Position numbers and translations under genes: made by a program. A stretch of 64,000 nucleotides of DNA from Paenibacillus sp. FSL K6-1330 (GTDB taxonomy: Bacteria > Bacillota > Bacilli > Paenibacillales > Paenibacillaceae), in NCBI RefSeq assembly GCF_037976825.1, contig NZ_CP150269.1, positions 3,423,501-3,487,500 of the forward strand, read 5' to 3'. How positions within the stretch are numbered: the first letter of the stretch is position 1; each line of letters opens with the position of its first letter. The notes under the pieces were generated by a model. That model had not been told where the DNA came from and made no database searches. It worked only from the letters and a program-made list of their open reading frames with translations. This document shows, in pieces, positions 46,001 through 54,666 of the stretch.

Positions 46001-46859
46001 CGCGGCAGGCAAGGTCGGATTCTACGTCAACAACGTCAGCCACATGCTGTTTGACGACATCCGGTTCAAGGCACTGAGCACGGAGCTGGCCGGCATCATA
46101 CCGTCCGAGCACGAAATACGGCTTGCCGCCGGCGAGCAGCATCAGCTGCAGGTGACGTTCGATCCCGCGGATACCCCGGATACCGGCGTTACTTGGCAAT
46201 CCGCCGATCCGGCCGTAGCGGAGGTGAGCGACAAGGGGGTCGTCAGTGCCGTTTATGAAGGAGAGACGACCGTCACAGCCGTGTCCGTGGTCAACCCGCT
46301 CATCAAAGCGGATATCGCCGTGACCGTTTCGAACATCATGCACGAGACCGACTTCGAATCGGGCAGCAACGGCTGGCCGGTAGACCCGAACCGCAGCATC
46401 GCGGACGATCCGGACGGTAATCGCCGCTACAAAATTTTGAACGCGGCAACAGGCCTGCTGGACCGGGTCTTCGAATCGTATGAGCTGGAGTTCACGCTGA
46501 AGACCCCGGCTGTCATGCCAGACGACGGTACAATGTACGTCTTTGATCGTCAGGATGCAAGCGGCTCTACCCGAATCGGCTATCGGACCCGCGTGGATGG
46601 GACATCCGCCTGGATACTCTACGACACGGCCTGGCAGAAGATCGCCGAGTCCGTCTTGCCGAATCGAGACCTGCAGCCGGAAACGGAATATGCAGTCAAG
46701 ATTAGCGTAAAGGACGGGGACGTCTCCATTTATGTGGACGGCGAGCCGAAGCTTGCCGGCACCGATCCGAATCACCGGCCATCCGGCAAAGTCGGTTTTT
46801 ACGTGAGTGGATTCGACTACATGCTGTTTGACAACATCCGTTTCACGGTGGTGCCTTAA
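43086..46859 (+). CDS. Secreted GH141-like right-handed beta-helix protein with Ig-like and repeat modules
   Basis: A 1257-residue exported protein with a signal peptide ending near TASAYG (residue 30). Residues about 37-735 are a right-handed parallel beta-helix whose opening (FYVALDGNDSNKGT, PFRTLEKARDAIR, GGVTVYLREGRYE) resembles GH141 alpha-L-fucosidase/xylanase proteins. Two bacterial Ig-like domains (about 739-820 and 1000-1083) alternate with two copies of a 170-residue beta-sandwich (about 827-1000 and 1086-1257) that share DFESG-NGWP, YVFDRQ, LQP-TEY and YVDG. The copies are probably carbohydrate-binding. It should attack the polysaccharide outside the cell. The activity is inferred from family likeness and locus, and catalytic residues cannot be named. 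Confidence 0.75.
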   Translation: MKKLVLTALAASLLFALYPFLPAAETASAYGNPHGTAFYVALDGNDSNKGTINKPFRTLEKARDAIRALKAKKGLPRGGVTVYLREGRYERATSFELGLQDSGEAGKPVTYTAYPGETVILSGSKKLEKSAFVPVTDSAVLNRIISEEARNEVLVADLAALGITDYGEMSRHGYYLANDLSKVPPMELYVGGEGMTLARWPNEGTVQMDEILDPGPTRKDPNGEVHTRGGTFTYTYDRPQYWTQADDIWLDGIFGYSWEWSYNKIASIDTQAKSITLRYGEMSGIFKNWYPDFHFAQNLLEEIDMPGEYYIDRQAGKLYFLPNAEFMTTNPSIEVTMLKTPMINALDASYNEFSELILENGRDSAVVFMGGSHMRVLNSEIRNFTNSGVLVNTQSRFHYNDFTGVPGTDHKIEFTHIHHIGGTAVTLTGGDKTTLAPGNNAVENSHIHDFAYYHKAYNPGVLLSGVGNRMSHNELHDAPHPGVLIFGNDHLVEYNDIYDVCKTFSDLGAIYMNAGETPQQRGTIIRRNYFHNIGESKPGVEGVYPDNFTMGLQIDENIFYRMGNSAIKNNGGAHILARNNIFVDSKVPYDYADLFLGDEPDDQVPLNYMPKWEALFEANNDFVGTPYLAKYPELANFFTENRYYPDTNTFHGNVVYNPTLPRSTTTNEQGAYDKFNLVQYADNWVTDEDPGFVDLAGGDLSLRPDAEVFQAIPGFPDVPFHEIGINGKAGTTNSPDSYPVQSVVVYDNEITVDRWKTVKLRTAVLPWNAENPKLVFTSADPGIATVDNNGIVTGQEVGQTVITVASAENPQLTAMVDVTVEAGDGVMDFTDFESGANGWPQDANRSIAKEGDNRWYKILNGATTLSDKTFTDYELTFKLKTPESIGENATLYVFDRQAGSGSTRVGYKTRPDGSSSWLLYNAAWTVLHEEKLPGHDLQPNTEYEIKMRVKGGDISVYVDGHFRLKAADPGHNAAGKVGFYVNNVSHMLFDDIRFKALSTELAGIIPSEHEIRLAAGEQHQLQVTFDPADTPDTGVTWQSADPAVAEVSDKGVVSAVYEGETTVTAVSVVNPLIKADIAVTVSNIMHETDFESGSNGWPVDPNRSIADDPDGNRRYKILNAATGLLDRVFESYELEFTLKTPAVMPDDGTMYVFDRQDASGSTRIGYRTRVDGTSAWILYDTAWQKIAESVLPNRDLQPETEYAVKISVKDGDVSIYVDGEPKLAGTDPNHRPSGKVGFYVSGFDYMLFDNIRFTVVP

Positions 46860-46974
46860 GGAAATGAGGCGCTTCCTCCCGGTAAATGGAGGGAGCGTCT
46901 TTTACGATCGGCAAATAAAACGGATACGGATTTTGATCTCCAGGAGCATCAAAATTCACGATGGGAGGTTCATC

Positions 46975-47652
46975 ATGCAGCGATGTCTATTTAGGGGCGA
47001 AGGAATCGAGGAAGATGCCCTTACACTGTTACGGGGCGAAAGTGTTTCACAAGAGATCCACACGGCGATGGAACGGGAACGCGTGGCCCGATTAAGCTTG
47101 TTTACAGACGGAAGCCGGTTGTTTCTTTATTATGAATGTCTCGGGGAGAAGGTGCTTCCGGAAAGTTTGCTGCCGCGAGCTGAGGCATGGTTGGCCGTTT
47201 GGCCGGGAGGAGATCCGGGACGCAGATGGGCGTCGCTGGCCGACATTTTTCATTATCAAGCGCCCGTTTCGGAGCAGCATTGGGCACGGACGAATGATCA
47301 CAGTGTGCCGTATGGAAGGATTGCCCGGCTAAAGCCCGAAGAGGTCTCAAGCTACGTGTACTATCATTACCAGTACCAGGAAGAACGGCCGGGCGATGGA
47401 GATAAATTCGGCATCATCGGCATGCATGAGAATCTGCTCTTTTTTTACTCAGAGCTCCCGGCCACACTTGAGCCAGCCCCTTATGAAGGAAAGTTGAAAA
47501 CAACGCTCCGTCCGGACGATTGGGCAGCGGTGATGGAGCCGCATTTCATGAAGTGGGAGGGTGCGCCAGACGGTCAGGAGATTTGGCGAGAGCTGAAGCT
47601 TGTCCTTGAGGCACGTTCTTTCATCCAAAGGCAGGGAACAAACCATGCGTAA
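46975..47652 (+). CDS. Unknown protein of the polysaccharide locus
   Basis: A soluble 225-residue protein that was not recognised. The segment ARLSLFTDGSRLFLYYECLG and a later KFGIIGMHENLLFFYSELPA look like two related beta-alpha units, faintly reminiscent of the dimeric alpha/beta barrel of L-rhamnose mutarotase; MEPHFMKWEG near the end adds to this. That is a weak inference. ATG 46975 has GGGAGG seven bases upstream. Its last eight bases overlap the GH2 gene, so the two are translationally coupled and likely work on the same sugar. Confidence 0.6.
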   Translation: MQRCLFRGEGIEEDALTLLRGESVSQEIHTAMERERVARLSLFTDGSRLFLYYECLGEKVLPESLLPRAEAWLAVWPGGDPGRRWASLADIFHYQAPVSEQHWARTNDHSVPYGRIARLKPEEVSSYVYYHYQYQEERPGDGDKFGIIGMHENLLFFYSELPATLEPAPYEGKLKTTLRPDDWAAVMEPHFMKWEGAPDGQEIWRELKLVLEARSFIQRQGTNHA

Positions 47653-50600
47653 CCGATTATGCCTGAACGGGGACTGGGATTTCATGCCGCTGTATGGACA
47701 GCCTCAGTGCCGCCGGCTTCCGGATGAAATCGTCTACGAGCGGCAGCAAATCCAAGTCCCTTCCAGCTGGAGATCGTCCTACGAACAGGCCAACGGCAAA
47801 TCGTTCGGCGAAATTCGCGAGCATGGGTATGCCCCGATGGATCTCTACGGCTATCCGAAAGAATGGGACGGCGCGGAAGCGGGCGTGTTGCATAGAAGTT
47901 TTCATATTCCCGAAACCATGTCCGGGGAGCGGATTGTGCTGCGGATGGACGGCATCATGCAAAAGGCCGTCATTTTTCTTGATGGGGAAGAAGTCGCCGT
48001 ATGGGAAGACGGCTACCTGCCGCTGCGTCTCGATATCACGCCTTGGGCCGAGCATGGACATGAGCATCATCTCCATGTCGTATGCGGCAGCTTCGACAAA
48101 GTAACGTTGGCAAACGGCATGGAGAAGGTGACCGGGCTGATGGGCTCCTGGTTCGGAAATGTTGCCCGGGGAATATGGCAGGACGTTTACCTGGAAAGCT
48201 ATCCGGTCCTGTCTATAGAGGATGTAACCATCCGCACCTCCGTTCGGAGAGGGCGGCTTGAACTGGACGTCGCCGCTGGGGCGGCGGATATAGGAGGGGA
48301 TCACGGTCCCCTTCACGTCAGGTTGAGCGTGCGAGAGATTGGCGTGCTAAGGCAAGGGGAAGAAAAGTCAGATACGAGGGAAAATGCAGATTCGATAAGC
48401 AGTAGCAACAACCGGTATGCGGCTAATGAAAAGAAGTCATTGCGAAGCCAAAGGCTTGGAATCGAAACGGAGAGATTTTCTGCGGAGAAAGGGGAAGGCG
48501 GCGGGCTGCGATTCGGAGATGGAGGGCGGTCCGTGCCTGTCCTACAGGCAGAGCAGACGGCACAGCGCATCGATCCGGTGGATGCGATGAAGATTAGACT
48601 GTGCGAAAACATACCCAGCGAGACGGTCTACCGTGCTTCCTTTAATTTGGAGTGGAGCGATGCCATCCTATGGGATCCCGATACGCCGTATTTGTATATG
48701 GCGGAGCTTGAGCTTGTAGAAGGTGAGCAGGTGCTAGACCGTCACGAGGAAGTGTTTGGTTTCCGTGAATTTTGGTGCGAAGGTCCGCAATTCATGCTGA
48801 ATGGCATCCCGATCCGTTTGCGCGGCGATTCGTGGCATTTTCAAGGGGGACTGCAGCAGACGGAAGCGTACATCCGGAACTGGTACCGGATGTGCCGCTC
48901 CGTCGGAATCAACAGCATCCGGCTGCATGCTGAGCCTTATCCGGAGGATTATGTCCGAATCGCCAACGAAGAGGGCATGCTGATCATCGACGAAACAGCG
49001 ATATACGGATCGGGCAAATCCATGCTCGCCGACCATCCCGATTACTTGGACAACTGCCGCAAGCATGTACAGCGGCTCGTTAAGCGTGACAAGAATCATC
49101 CTTCCGTCATCATGTGGAGCCTGCAGAACGAAATGCGCTGGGTGGACGGCCGGGACGGCTATAAGGTGCATATTCCCGGCCTTATGGAGGCGATCCGGGA
49201 ACTGGACGCCACTCGTCCGATCGTCGCCGAAGGAGACAACCGACTGGTGTCCAATGCCCATACGGAGGTGGAAAGCCGCCATTACAATATTGACGGCACC
49301 ATCGCTCAATGGGACCGTTCGGTCCCATTAACCTTCGGTGAACACGGTGGCTGGTGGTACATATGCCCTCAAAACGCCAGCATGTATGCGGGGCTGCAAG
49401 CATATCGCAGTACGGACGAAAGCACGGTCGGGCTGGCGCAGAAGGAACGCCTATTCGTAGAGTATGCGCGGCGGCAAGGCGTCTCGGGCATTGCGACATT
49501 CAATTTCGCCCATTATTTCATGAGAGCTATGCCGGAGAACGACGTCGCTGTCCCACCGTCCGAACCAGGCCTGCCCGGGGTGAAGCCCAAGGTGATACCG
49601 GCCTATTCGCTTACGATCAACAACGGCCTGCTGCCTGATGATCCGATGTATGTTCCTAATCCGGCTTTTGCCCCCATGGCGGAGGCGTTTAAGCCGGTCA
49701 CGATGTTCGCGGCCGAATACAACCACTGTTTCTACGACGACGCAACCATCACCCGCAGCTTTGACGTCTTCAACGACACGTTGTCCGCACAGGATGTTCG
49801 GATCGAGTGCGTGATTAGGCAAGGGGAAACGATCATTCATGAACGCAGTTTCATATTCCGGCAGGAGCCGGCCGAGCAGAAAACCATTGCGATGTCGTGG
49901 ACTCCGGTCCACGTTGAGACTGAAGGAATGATAGTGCTGACGGCAGTGCTGTTCCATGGCGATCGGATTATGCATGAGCTTCGGAAGGAATACCGTCTTG
50001 TGTCGGGAAGCCTCCTTCGCCATCCGGTTGAAGTTGTACGCCCGACAGCTTACTGGGGATCTGAAACAGATTACTTCAAGATCCGAAATCTTGTTCCCGA
50101 CTGCAAGCGGGTAGCCCGGGATGGGCTTGCTCTGCTGTCATGCGATCATTTGCTTATCATCGGCAGTAAGGCAGAGGACCCGGATGGCGGGTTGGAGGCG
50201 GAGTTAAAAGGCTTCGTCGCACGCGGCGGTCGCCTGCTGATGCTGGAGCAGTGCGGGTTGTCGCTAGGCGGCCGGCTCAGGCTGTCGCGGAGACCGTTTC
50301 TTCGGGCCCATGCCGGCGATTACCAACATCCGGTGCTTAAGGGTTTAAGCGACTCGGATCTAATGTTCTGGCACGAGGAGCTTCGCGAAGAGGGCCCGCT
50401 GCCTATCATTTACGCCGCATTCGAAAAGCCGCTCCAAGGCGATTTCACCCTGCTGCTGGAGTGCAGCGCTGGCGATTTCGGCGACGGTGGGGATTTATGG
50501 TCGCCGCTCTTGGAGTACCGGAGCGGAAGCGGCATGTTTGTGGCCAATCAGTTGGAGCTGATGGCTAATCTTGGGCGCGTTCCGCAAGCCTGTCTGCTGC

Positions 50601-51901
50601 TGCGTAACCTGCTGGCTTACACCGGTCGCAACGAAATCGCTGACGGTGCGACTGTGCGGCTGGTGGGGGCGCTGGTCCGTCCCGGCGGGGAAGCGGCTGC
50701 GTTCCTCGACCGGCTGTGCCTGCGCTACACGGTGCTGGATGCAGCTGCGCTGATAAATGAGGGTGTGACCCATGACGAAAATGGCCGGGGCGATCTTCCC
50801 GCATTCTTCGCGCAATCATTCGGCTTGCTCGTAGCAGAAGCAAGCCTGCTTGCGGCTCCTGGCTCAGCCGAGGCCGCCCGGCGCTATGCCGAAGCAGGCG
50901 GACATGTGCTTGTCCTGCCGGCGGACAGCAGTCAGCATGGCAATCTTGCCCGCCTGTTGGACCGTCCTGTGAGAGTGGAGCCTCACGAGGCGTACCATCT
51001 AGCGGTGGATTACACCAACAAGGCCGTAAGCGGCTTCAGTCCGGTCGAGCTGTTCGGCTATGACAAAGTATTTCTGTCCCCCCGGGACACCTCGAACCGT
51101 TTGCTTGCCGCCTACCGGCTTGAGGTTGCGGGAACGGACGCCTTGTGCGTTAGCGTGGAGGGAACCGCTTGGAAAGATTATTTCGTCAATGGTTACACAT
51201 CCGAATACAGCCGTCTCGCACTGGTCGAACTGAACCGCAGGAAAGCCCGTTCCTCCGGAGCGTTTCTGGTCCAAGAGAGGACGGGGGCAGGCTCCATCCT
51301 GTGCTCCCAGCTTCTGCTAGACCCCAACAATGAGAAGGCACTAAGACTCTATACCCGTTTGCTCGCCAACCAGGGTGCCGTCTTTGATGATGGCTTGCTG
51401 GTAAGCGAGAAAGACGACGGGACATGGGCCGTGGAAGCGGTTATGGTACTGCCTTGCCCGTCTCATGTCGATTACGAGGCGATGAAGACATACTATACCG
51501 ATCCTGAATTTTCGTTGAACAATTTGGGTGAAGGACTATACGGCTGGATGCAGAAAAAAGAGCGGCAATCCGAGGATGGAATGATGCGGATTGCCTGCAC
51601 CGGATATGATCCATGGCTTATGAGCTGTTTTGTGCAGGTACCTGGAGGAGGAGCTAAGCCAGTCCGCAAGGGACGTTTGCGAGTTTATGCTAATGTGCCG
51701 TATGCCATTTACCTGAACGGTGAGCATGTGCGTGAACCGGAGCGCGAGCTTGTCTTGAAGGGCGGACTCAACCGGCTGATCGCGATCGTCCGCGGAACCG
51801 GCGGGGATATTGCCTTCGGCATGACCTTTCTGCACGCGGACGGGACGTACATGAAGGATCTGGAATACCGCATGACCCTGGATGAAGTCGAACCGAAATA
51901 G
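47645..51901 (+). CDS. Very large glycoside hydrolase family 2 protein
   Basis: A 1418-residue cytosolic enzyme (no signal peptide), far longer than usual GH2 beta-galactosidases or beta-glucuronidases (600-1050). Residues 1-190 are the jelly-roll sugar-binding domain, then an Ig-like domain interrupted at about 236-316 by a hydrophilic, low-complexity insertion. The TIM barrel spans about 380-700 with acid/base Glu496 in SLQNEMRW and nucleophile Glu566 in TFGEHGGW. The last 700 residues include Ig-like and GATase-like stretches (LLSCDHLLIIGSKAEDPDGG, GGRLLMLEQCG) and a C-terminal sandwich. It would remove a terminal beta-linked galactose, glucuronate or similar sugar. It starts inside the previous gene. 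Confidence 0.85.
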   Translation: MRNRLCLNGDWDFMPLYGQPQCRRLPDEIVYERQQIQVPSSWRSSYEQANGKSFGEIREHGYAPMDLYGYPKEWDGAEAGVLHRSFHIPETMSGERIVLRMDGIMQKAVIFLDGEEVAVWEDGYLPLRLDITPWAEHGHEHHLHVVCGSFDKVTLANGMEKVTGLMGSWFGNVARGIWQDVYLESYPVLSIEDVTIRTSVRRGRLELDVAAGAADIGGDHGPLHVRLSVREIGVLRQGEEKSDTRENADSISSSNNRYAANEKKSLRSQRLGIETERFSAEKGEGGGLRFGDGGRSVPVLQAEQTAQRIDPVDAMKIRLCENIPSETVYRASFNLEWSDAILWDPDTPYLYMAELELVEGEQVLDRHEEVFGFREFWCEGPQFMLNGIPIRLRGDSWHFQGGLQQTEAYIRNWYRMCRSVGINSIRLHAEPYPEDYVRIANEEGMLIIDETAIYGSGKSMLADHPDYLDNCRKHVQRLVKRDKNHPSVIMWSLQNEMRWVDGRDGYKVHIPGLMEAIRELDATRPIVAEGDNRLVSNAHTEVESRHYNIDGTIAQWDRSVPLTFGEHGGWWYICPQNASMYAGLQAYRSTDESTVGLAQKERLFVEYARRQGVSGIATFNFAHYFMRAMPENDVAVPPSEPGLPGVKPKVIPAYSLTINNGLLPDDPMYVPNPAFAPMAEAFKPVTMFAAEYNHCFYDDATITRSFDVFNDTLSAQDVRIECVIRQGETIIHERSFIFRQEPAEQKTIAMSWTPVHVETEGMIVLTAVLFHGDRIMHELRKEYRLVSGSLLRHPVEVVRPTAYWGSETDYFKIRNLVPDCKRVARDGLALLSCDHLLIIGSKAEDPDGGLEAELKGFVARGGRLLMLEQCGLSLGGRLRLSRRPFLRAHAGDYQHPVLKGLSDSDLMFWHEELREEGPLPIIYAAFEKPLQGDFTLLLECSAGDFGDGGDLWSPLLEYRSGSGMFVANQLELMANLGRVPQACLLLRNLLAYTGRNEIADGATVRLVGALVRPGGEAAAFLDRLCLRYTVLDAAALINEGVTHDENGRGDLPAFFAQSFGLLVAEASLLAAPGSAEAARRYAEAGGHVLVLPADSSQHGNLARLLDRPVRVEPHEAYHLAVDYTNKAVSGFSPVELFGYDKVFLSPRDTSNRLLAAYRLEVAGTDALCVSVEGTAWKDYFVNGYTSEYSRLALVELNRRKARSSGAFLVQERTGAGSILCSQLLLDPNNEKALRLYTRLLANQGAVFDDGLLVSEKDDGTWAVEAVMVLPCPSHVDYEAMKTYYTDPEFSLNNLGEGLYGWMQKKERQSEDGMMRIACTGYDPWLMSCFVQVPGGGAKPVRKGRLRVYANVPYAIYLNGEHVREPERELVLKGGLNRLIAIVRGTGGDIAFGMTFLHADGTYMKDLEYRMTLDEVEPK

Positions 51902-51975
51902 TCGAACGTATAGACGGTAGCGATATCGGTATGGAGCCAGATCAGATGAAACAAAATGGATATGGGGAGGACATT

Positions 51976-53127
51976 ATGGACTGGAACGCTGTCATCGAAC
52001 GAACCTTACACACAACGAAAGCGAATATCGCCCGGTTTGAACATCGGTTTCCGCATGTCGGAAACGGGGGCGGCAAGTATCAGCTGGTGAATCATACGGA
52101 TTGGACGGAGGGATTTTGGCCTGGCATTCTGTGGCTGAGTTACGAGTACGGCAAGGATCCCTGCTTTCGTGAGGCAGCTATCCGATCTGTGCGTTCGTTT
52201 CAAGAGAGATTAGCGCAAAACCAAAAGCTGGAGCATCATGATATCGGCTTTTTGTATTCATTATCCGCTTTGGCGGAATGGTTCGTGGAACGAGACGAGA
52301 CTGCCAAGAACACGGCGCTGCAAGCCGCAGATGCGCTCATGAGACGATGGAGGCCCTCGCTTCAGCTTATCCAGGCATGGGGTCCTGAACATGATCCCCA
52401 AAACGGCGGCAGGATCATCATCGACTGCCTGATGAATCTGCCCTTGTTATGCTGGGCCACCGAACAGACTGGAAATGCTGCATATGCCGATGTCGCACGC
52501 ATTCACGCTGACAAAAGCTTAAAATTCCTGGTGCGTGGAGACGGCTCTTCCTACCATACTTTTTATTTTGATCTGGAATCTGGCGATTCCGTGCGAGGCG
52601 GGACGCACCAAGGATACAGGGATGGGTCTACGTGGTCGCGGGGGCAGGCTTGGGGCATTTACGGATTCGCGCTGGCTTACCGTTATTTCCAAGAGCCGCA
52701 ATATTTGGACGCTGCCATTCGAATGGCGCGTTATTACATCGACCACCTTCCGGATGATCATGTCGTCTATTGGGATTTTGACGTCCCGGCATCGGCGCTG
52801 ACGCCGAGGGACAGCTCTGCCTCTGCCATTGCAGCATGCGGGATTCTGGAAATCGCGGATCAGCTGCCAGGCGATGATCCCCGCAGGGAGCTTTTCATAA
52901 ATGCCGTTCGGCGTTCGATGGTCTCGATGGTTAACGGTTATTTTACGGACGGTAATCCGGATGAAGAAGGTTTTCTGCGGCATGGTTCGTATTTTGTCAG
53001 GGGAGGGATCGCGCCGGACGATTTTGTTATATGGGGGGATTATTTCTTTCTCGAAGCGCTCATGCGTTTAAACAACGGACGGCCCGGTTATTGGTATGAA
53101 TCTAAGAGGAACAAAGTGAAAGAATGA
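51976..53127 (+). CDS. GH88 unsaturated glucuronyl hydrolase
   Basis: A 383-residue cytosolic alpha6/alpha6-barrel enzyme that removes the 4,5-unsaturated uronic acid left at the end of lyase-cut oligosaccharides. The catalytic residues appear as Asp89 in LEHHDIGFLYS and Asp150 in RIIIDCLMNLPLL, one position from Asp88 and Asp149 of the Bacillus GL1 enzyme. WTEGFWPGILWLSYEYG and RGQAWGIYGFALAYRYF are also family segments. ATG 51976 is preferred (GGGGAGGA before it) over upstream ATGs at 51931 and 51946. It closes the locus before a terminator and implies a uronic-acid-containing substrate. Confidence 0.92.
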   Translation: MDWNAVIERTLHTTKANIARFEHRFPHVGNGGGKYQLVNHTDWTEGFWPGILWLSYEYGKDPCFREAAIRSVRSFQERLAQNQKLEHHDIGFLYSLSALAEWFVERDETAKNTALQAADALMRRWRPSLQLIQAWGPEHDPQNGGRIIIDCLMNLPLLCWATEQTGNAAYADVARIHADKSLKFLVRGDGSSYHTFYFDLESGDSVRGGTHQGYRDGSTWSRGQAWGIYGFALAYRYFQEPQYLDAAIRMARYYIDHLPDDHVVYWDFDVPASALTPRDSSASAIAACGILEIADQLPGDDPRRELFINAVRRSMVSMVNGYFTDGNPDEEGFLRHGSYFVRGGIAPDDFVIWGDYFFLEALMRLNNGRPGYWYESKRNKVKE

Positions 53128-53142
53128 GTGCATAAAAAGTGA

Positions 53143-53178
53143 GAGACCCTGTGCCTTTAGAAATAGACAGGGTCTCTT
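53143..53178 (+). terminator. Terminator of the polysaccharide operon
   Basis: Perfect ten-base arms GAGACCCTGT and ACAGGGTCTC around a 14-base loop. Only TT follows the stem. Confidence 0.75.
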
Positions 53179-53237
53179 GATACCATGAGCCCTTGCTGTG
53201 CAGGGCTTTTTTTGATTGTACAGGACATAGGTCAGCA

Positions 53238-54466
53238 TTACCGATGAACGCGGATTGGAAGCTGCGTCAACATTTGTCCTGCTGCAGACGGATTCAGGTT
53301 ATCCTCCAGTTTAAAATCGGCCATCGGCTCCATTCGCGGGAAGTAATCCATAAATCTGCTGATCGCAATGTTTGCTTCAAGTCGTGCCAGTGGGGCTCCC
53401 AGGCAGAAGTGTGCGCCGTTACCAAAAGTTAAATGCTTTTTGTTATTGGCTCGGTGGATGTTCAAAGTGAAGGGATCCTCGAATACCTCCTCATCCATAT
53501 TGGCAGCGCTCATCCATGCGACGACAACGTCGCCCTGCTTCAAATCCACGCCGAGTATATTGTTATCCTGTTTTACGGTCCGGTCCATTTTGGCAATGTT
53601 AAACCGATAGCGGAGCATTTCCTCTATGGCATTGGGAAGAAGCTCGCGATCGTCCCGAATTTCGCCATAAATTTGGTTGTTATCATATAAGAAGGAATAG
53701 AACGTTTGGCTAGCAGATGCGTCGTCGTTTCAATACCCGCACCGAGGATGAACATCGTCGTTCTGACAATCTCGTCATCCGATAATTGATCTCCATCCAC
53801 CTCGGCTTGAATGAGGTCGGAGATGATATCGTCAGATAGATTTGCTCTTTTTTGCACGATATGGGGGTAGAGATAGTTGTAATATTCCTTGGCTGCATGA
53901 CGTTTCAGTTCCTGTATATCTTCCGAATGGTCTTTGGGCAAGGGGAGGAATAAATGGTTGACCCATTCCTTAAACAACAAGCGGTCTTCCGAAGGGACGC
54001 CGAGCAGATCGGCTATGACGATGGTCGGCAGCGCACTCGCGTAATTTTGAACGATATCAATGACATCGGCGTCTCCCATTTCGTTCAAAAGCTGGTCCGC
54101 AATCTCCTGAATGCGCGGTTCCCAGAGTTTTAAACTGCGAGGGGTAAAAGCGGCGGAAATCAATGCTCGACTTTTTTGGTGCTCCGGCGGGTCGGATTGA
54201 AGGTTGATTTTACTCATCTTCTCGCCTTCGGCATTGTCGGCACCAACGCTAATCGTCGTTCGGGTTCTTGCACTAGAGAAATATTCATGATCCTTGAGAA
54301 CCCTCTTTACATCATTGTAGCGGAAGACGTTCCATGTATGGGTTGCCTGGTTATAAACGATGGGCTCATGCTGCAATTTGTGCTTGTACCAATCATAAGG
54401 ATTGAATTCTTCAGTCGGTGAATGGAATTGCGTGATTTCCTCTAAAGAGATGATATCATGATTCAT
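53238..54466 (-). pseudogene. Cytochrome P450 gene with a single frameshift
   Basis: Two minus-strand frames together make a complete class I P450 of about 410 residues. The N-terminal part (from ATG 54466, with GGAGGG before it) runs through the I-helix LGAGIETTTHLLAK. Near 53705 the frame is lost. The other frame then reads FYSFLYDNNQIYGEIRDDRE, the EEMLRYR K-helix and the heme site FGNGAHFCLGAPLAR to the stop at 53238. The break lies in CTAGCCAAACGTTC, where one extra base after CCAA would restore LANTFYSF. It is either a recent inactivation or a sequence error, since all other motifs are intact. The family resembles Bacillus YjiB (CYP109). Confidence 0.85.
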
Positions 54467-54499
54467 TACATTCCCTCCAATGCTAGTGTAATATACCAT

Positions 54500-54514
54500 A
54501 TGTTAATTTAACAT
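54500..54514 (+). promoter_or_regulatory. Palindrome between the P450 and PadR genes
   Basis: ATGTTAA-T-TTAACAT is a perfect dyad with seven-base arms. PadR sites have an ATGT-N8-ACAT form; here the gap is seven. It lies 34 bases upstream of the P450 start and so fits repression of that gene. Confidence 0.5.
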
Positions 54515-54666
54515 AATTCCACAGCTGGTCATAGTTTCCAATGACCCATGTCCAAAGTTCCGTTTATATTCTGCCTTGTCGGATTTTAGTAGAACATATA
54601 CTCTAGAGGTGTGCTGCTTCGATGCAGCGATTTTGCCAAATCCGTTAACGAAAGGCCTGAGCCATC

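Noticed and set aside
45585..46775. A 396-codon minus-strand ORF opposite the beta-helix gene
   Set aside because: It lies entirely within a well-supported gene, has no ribosome site and shows the composition expected of an antisense shadow in G+C-rich coding DNA.
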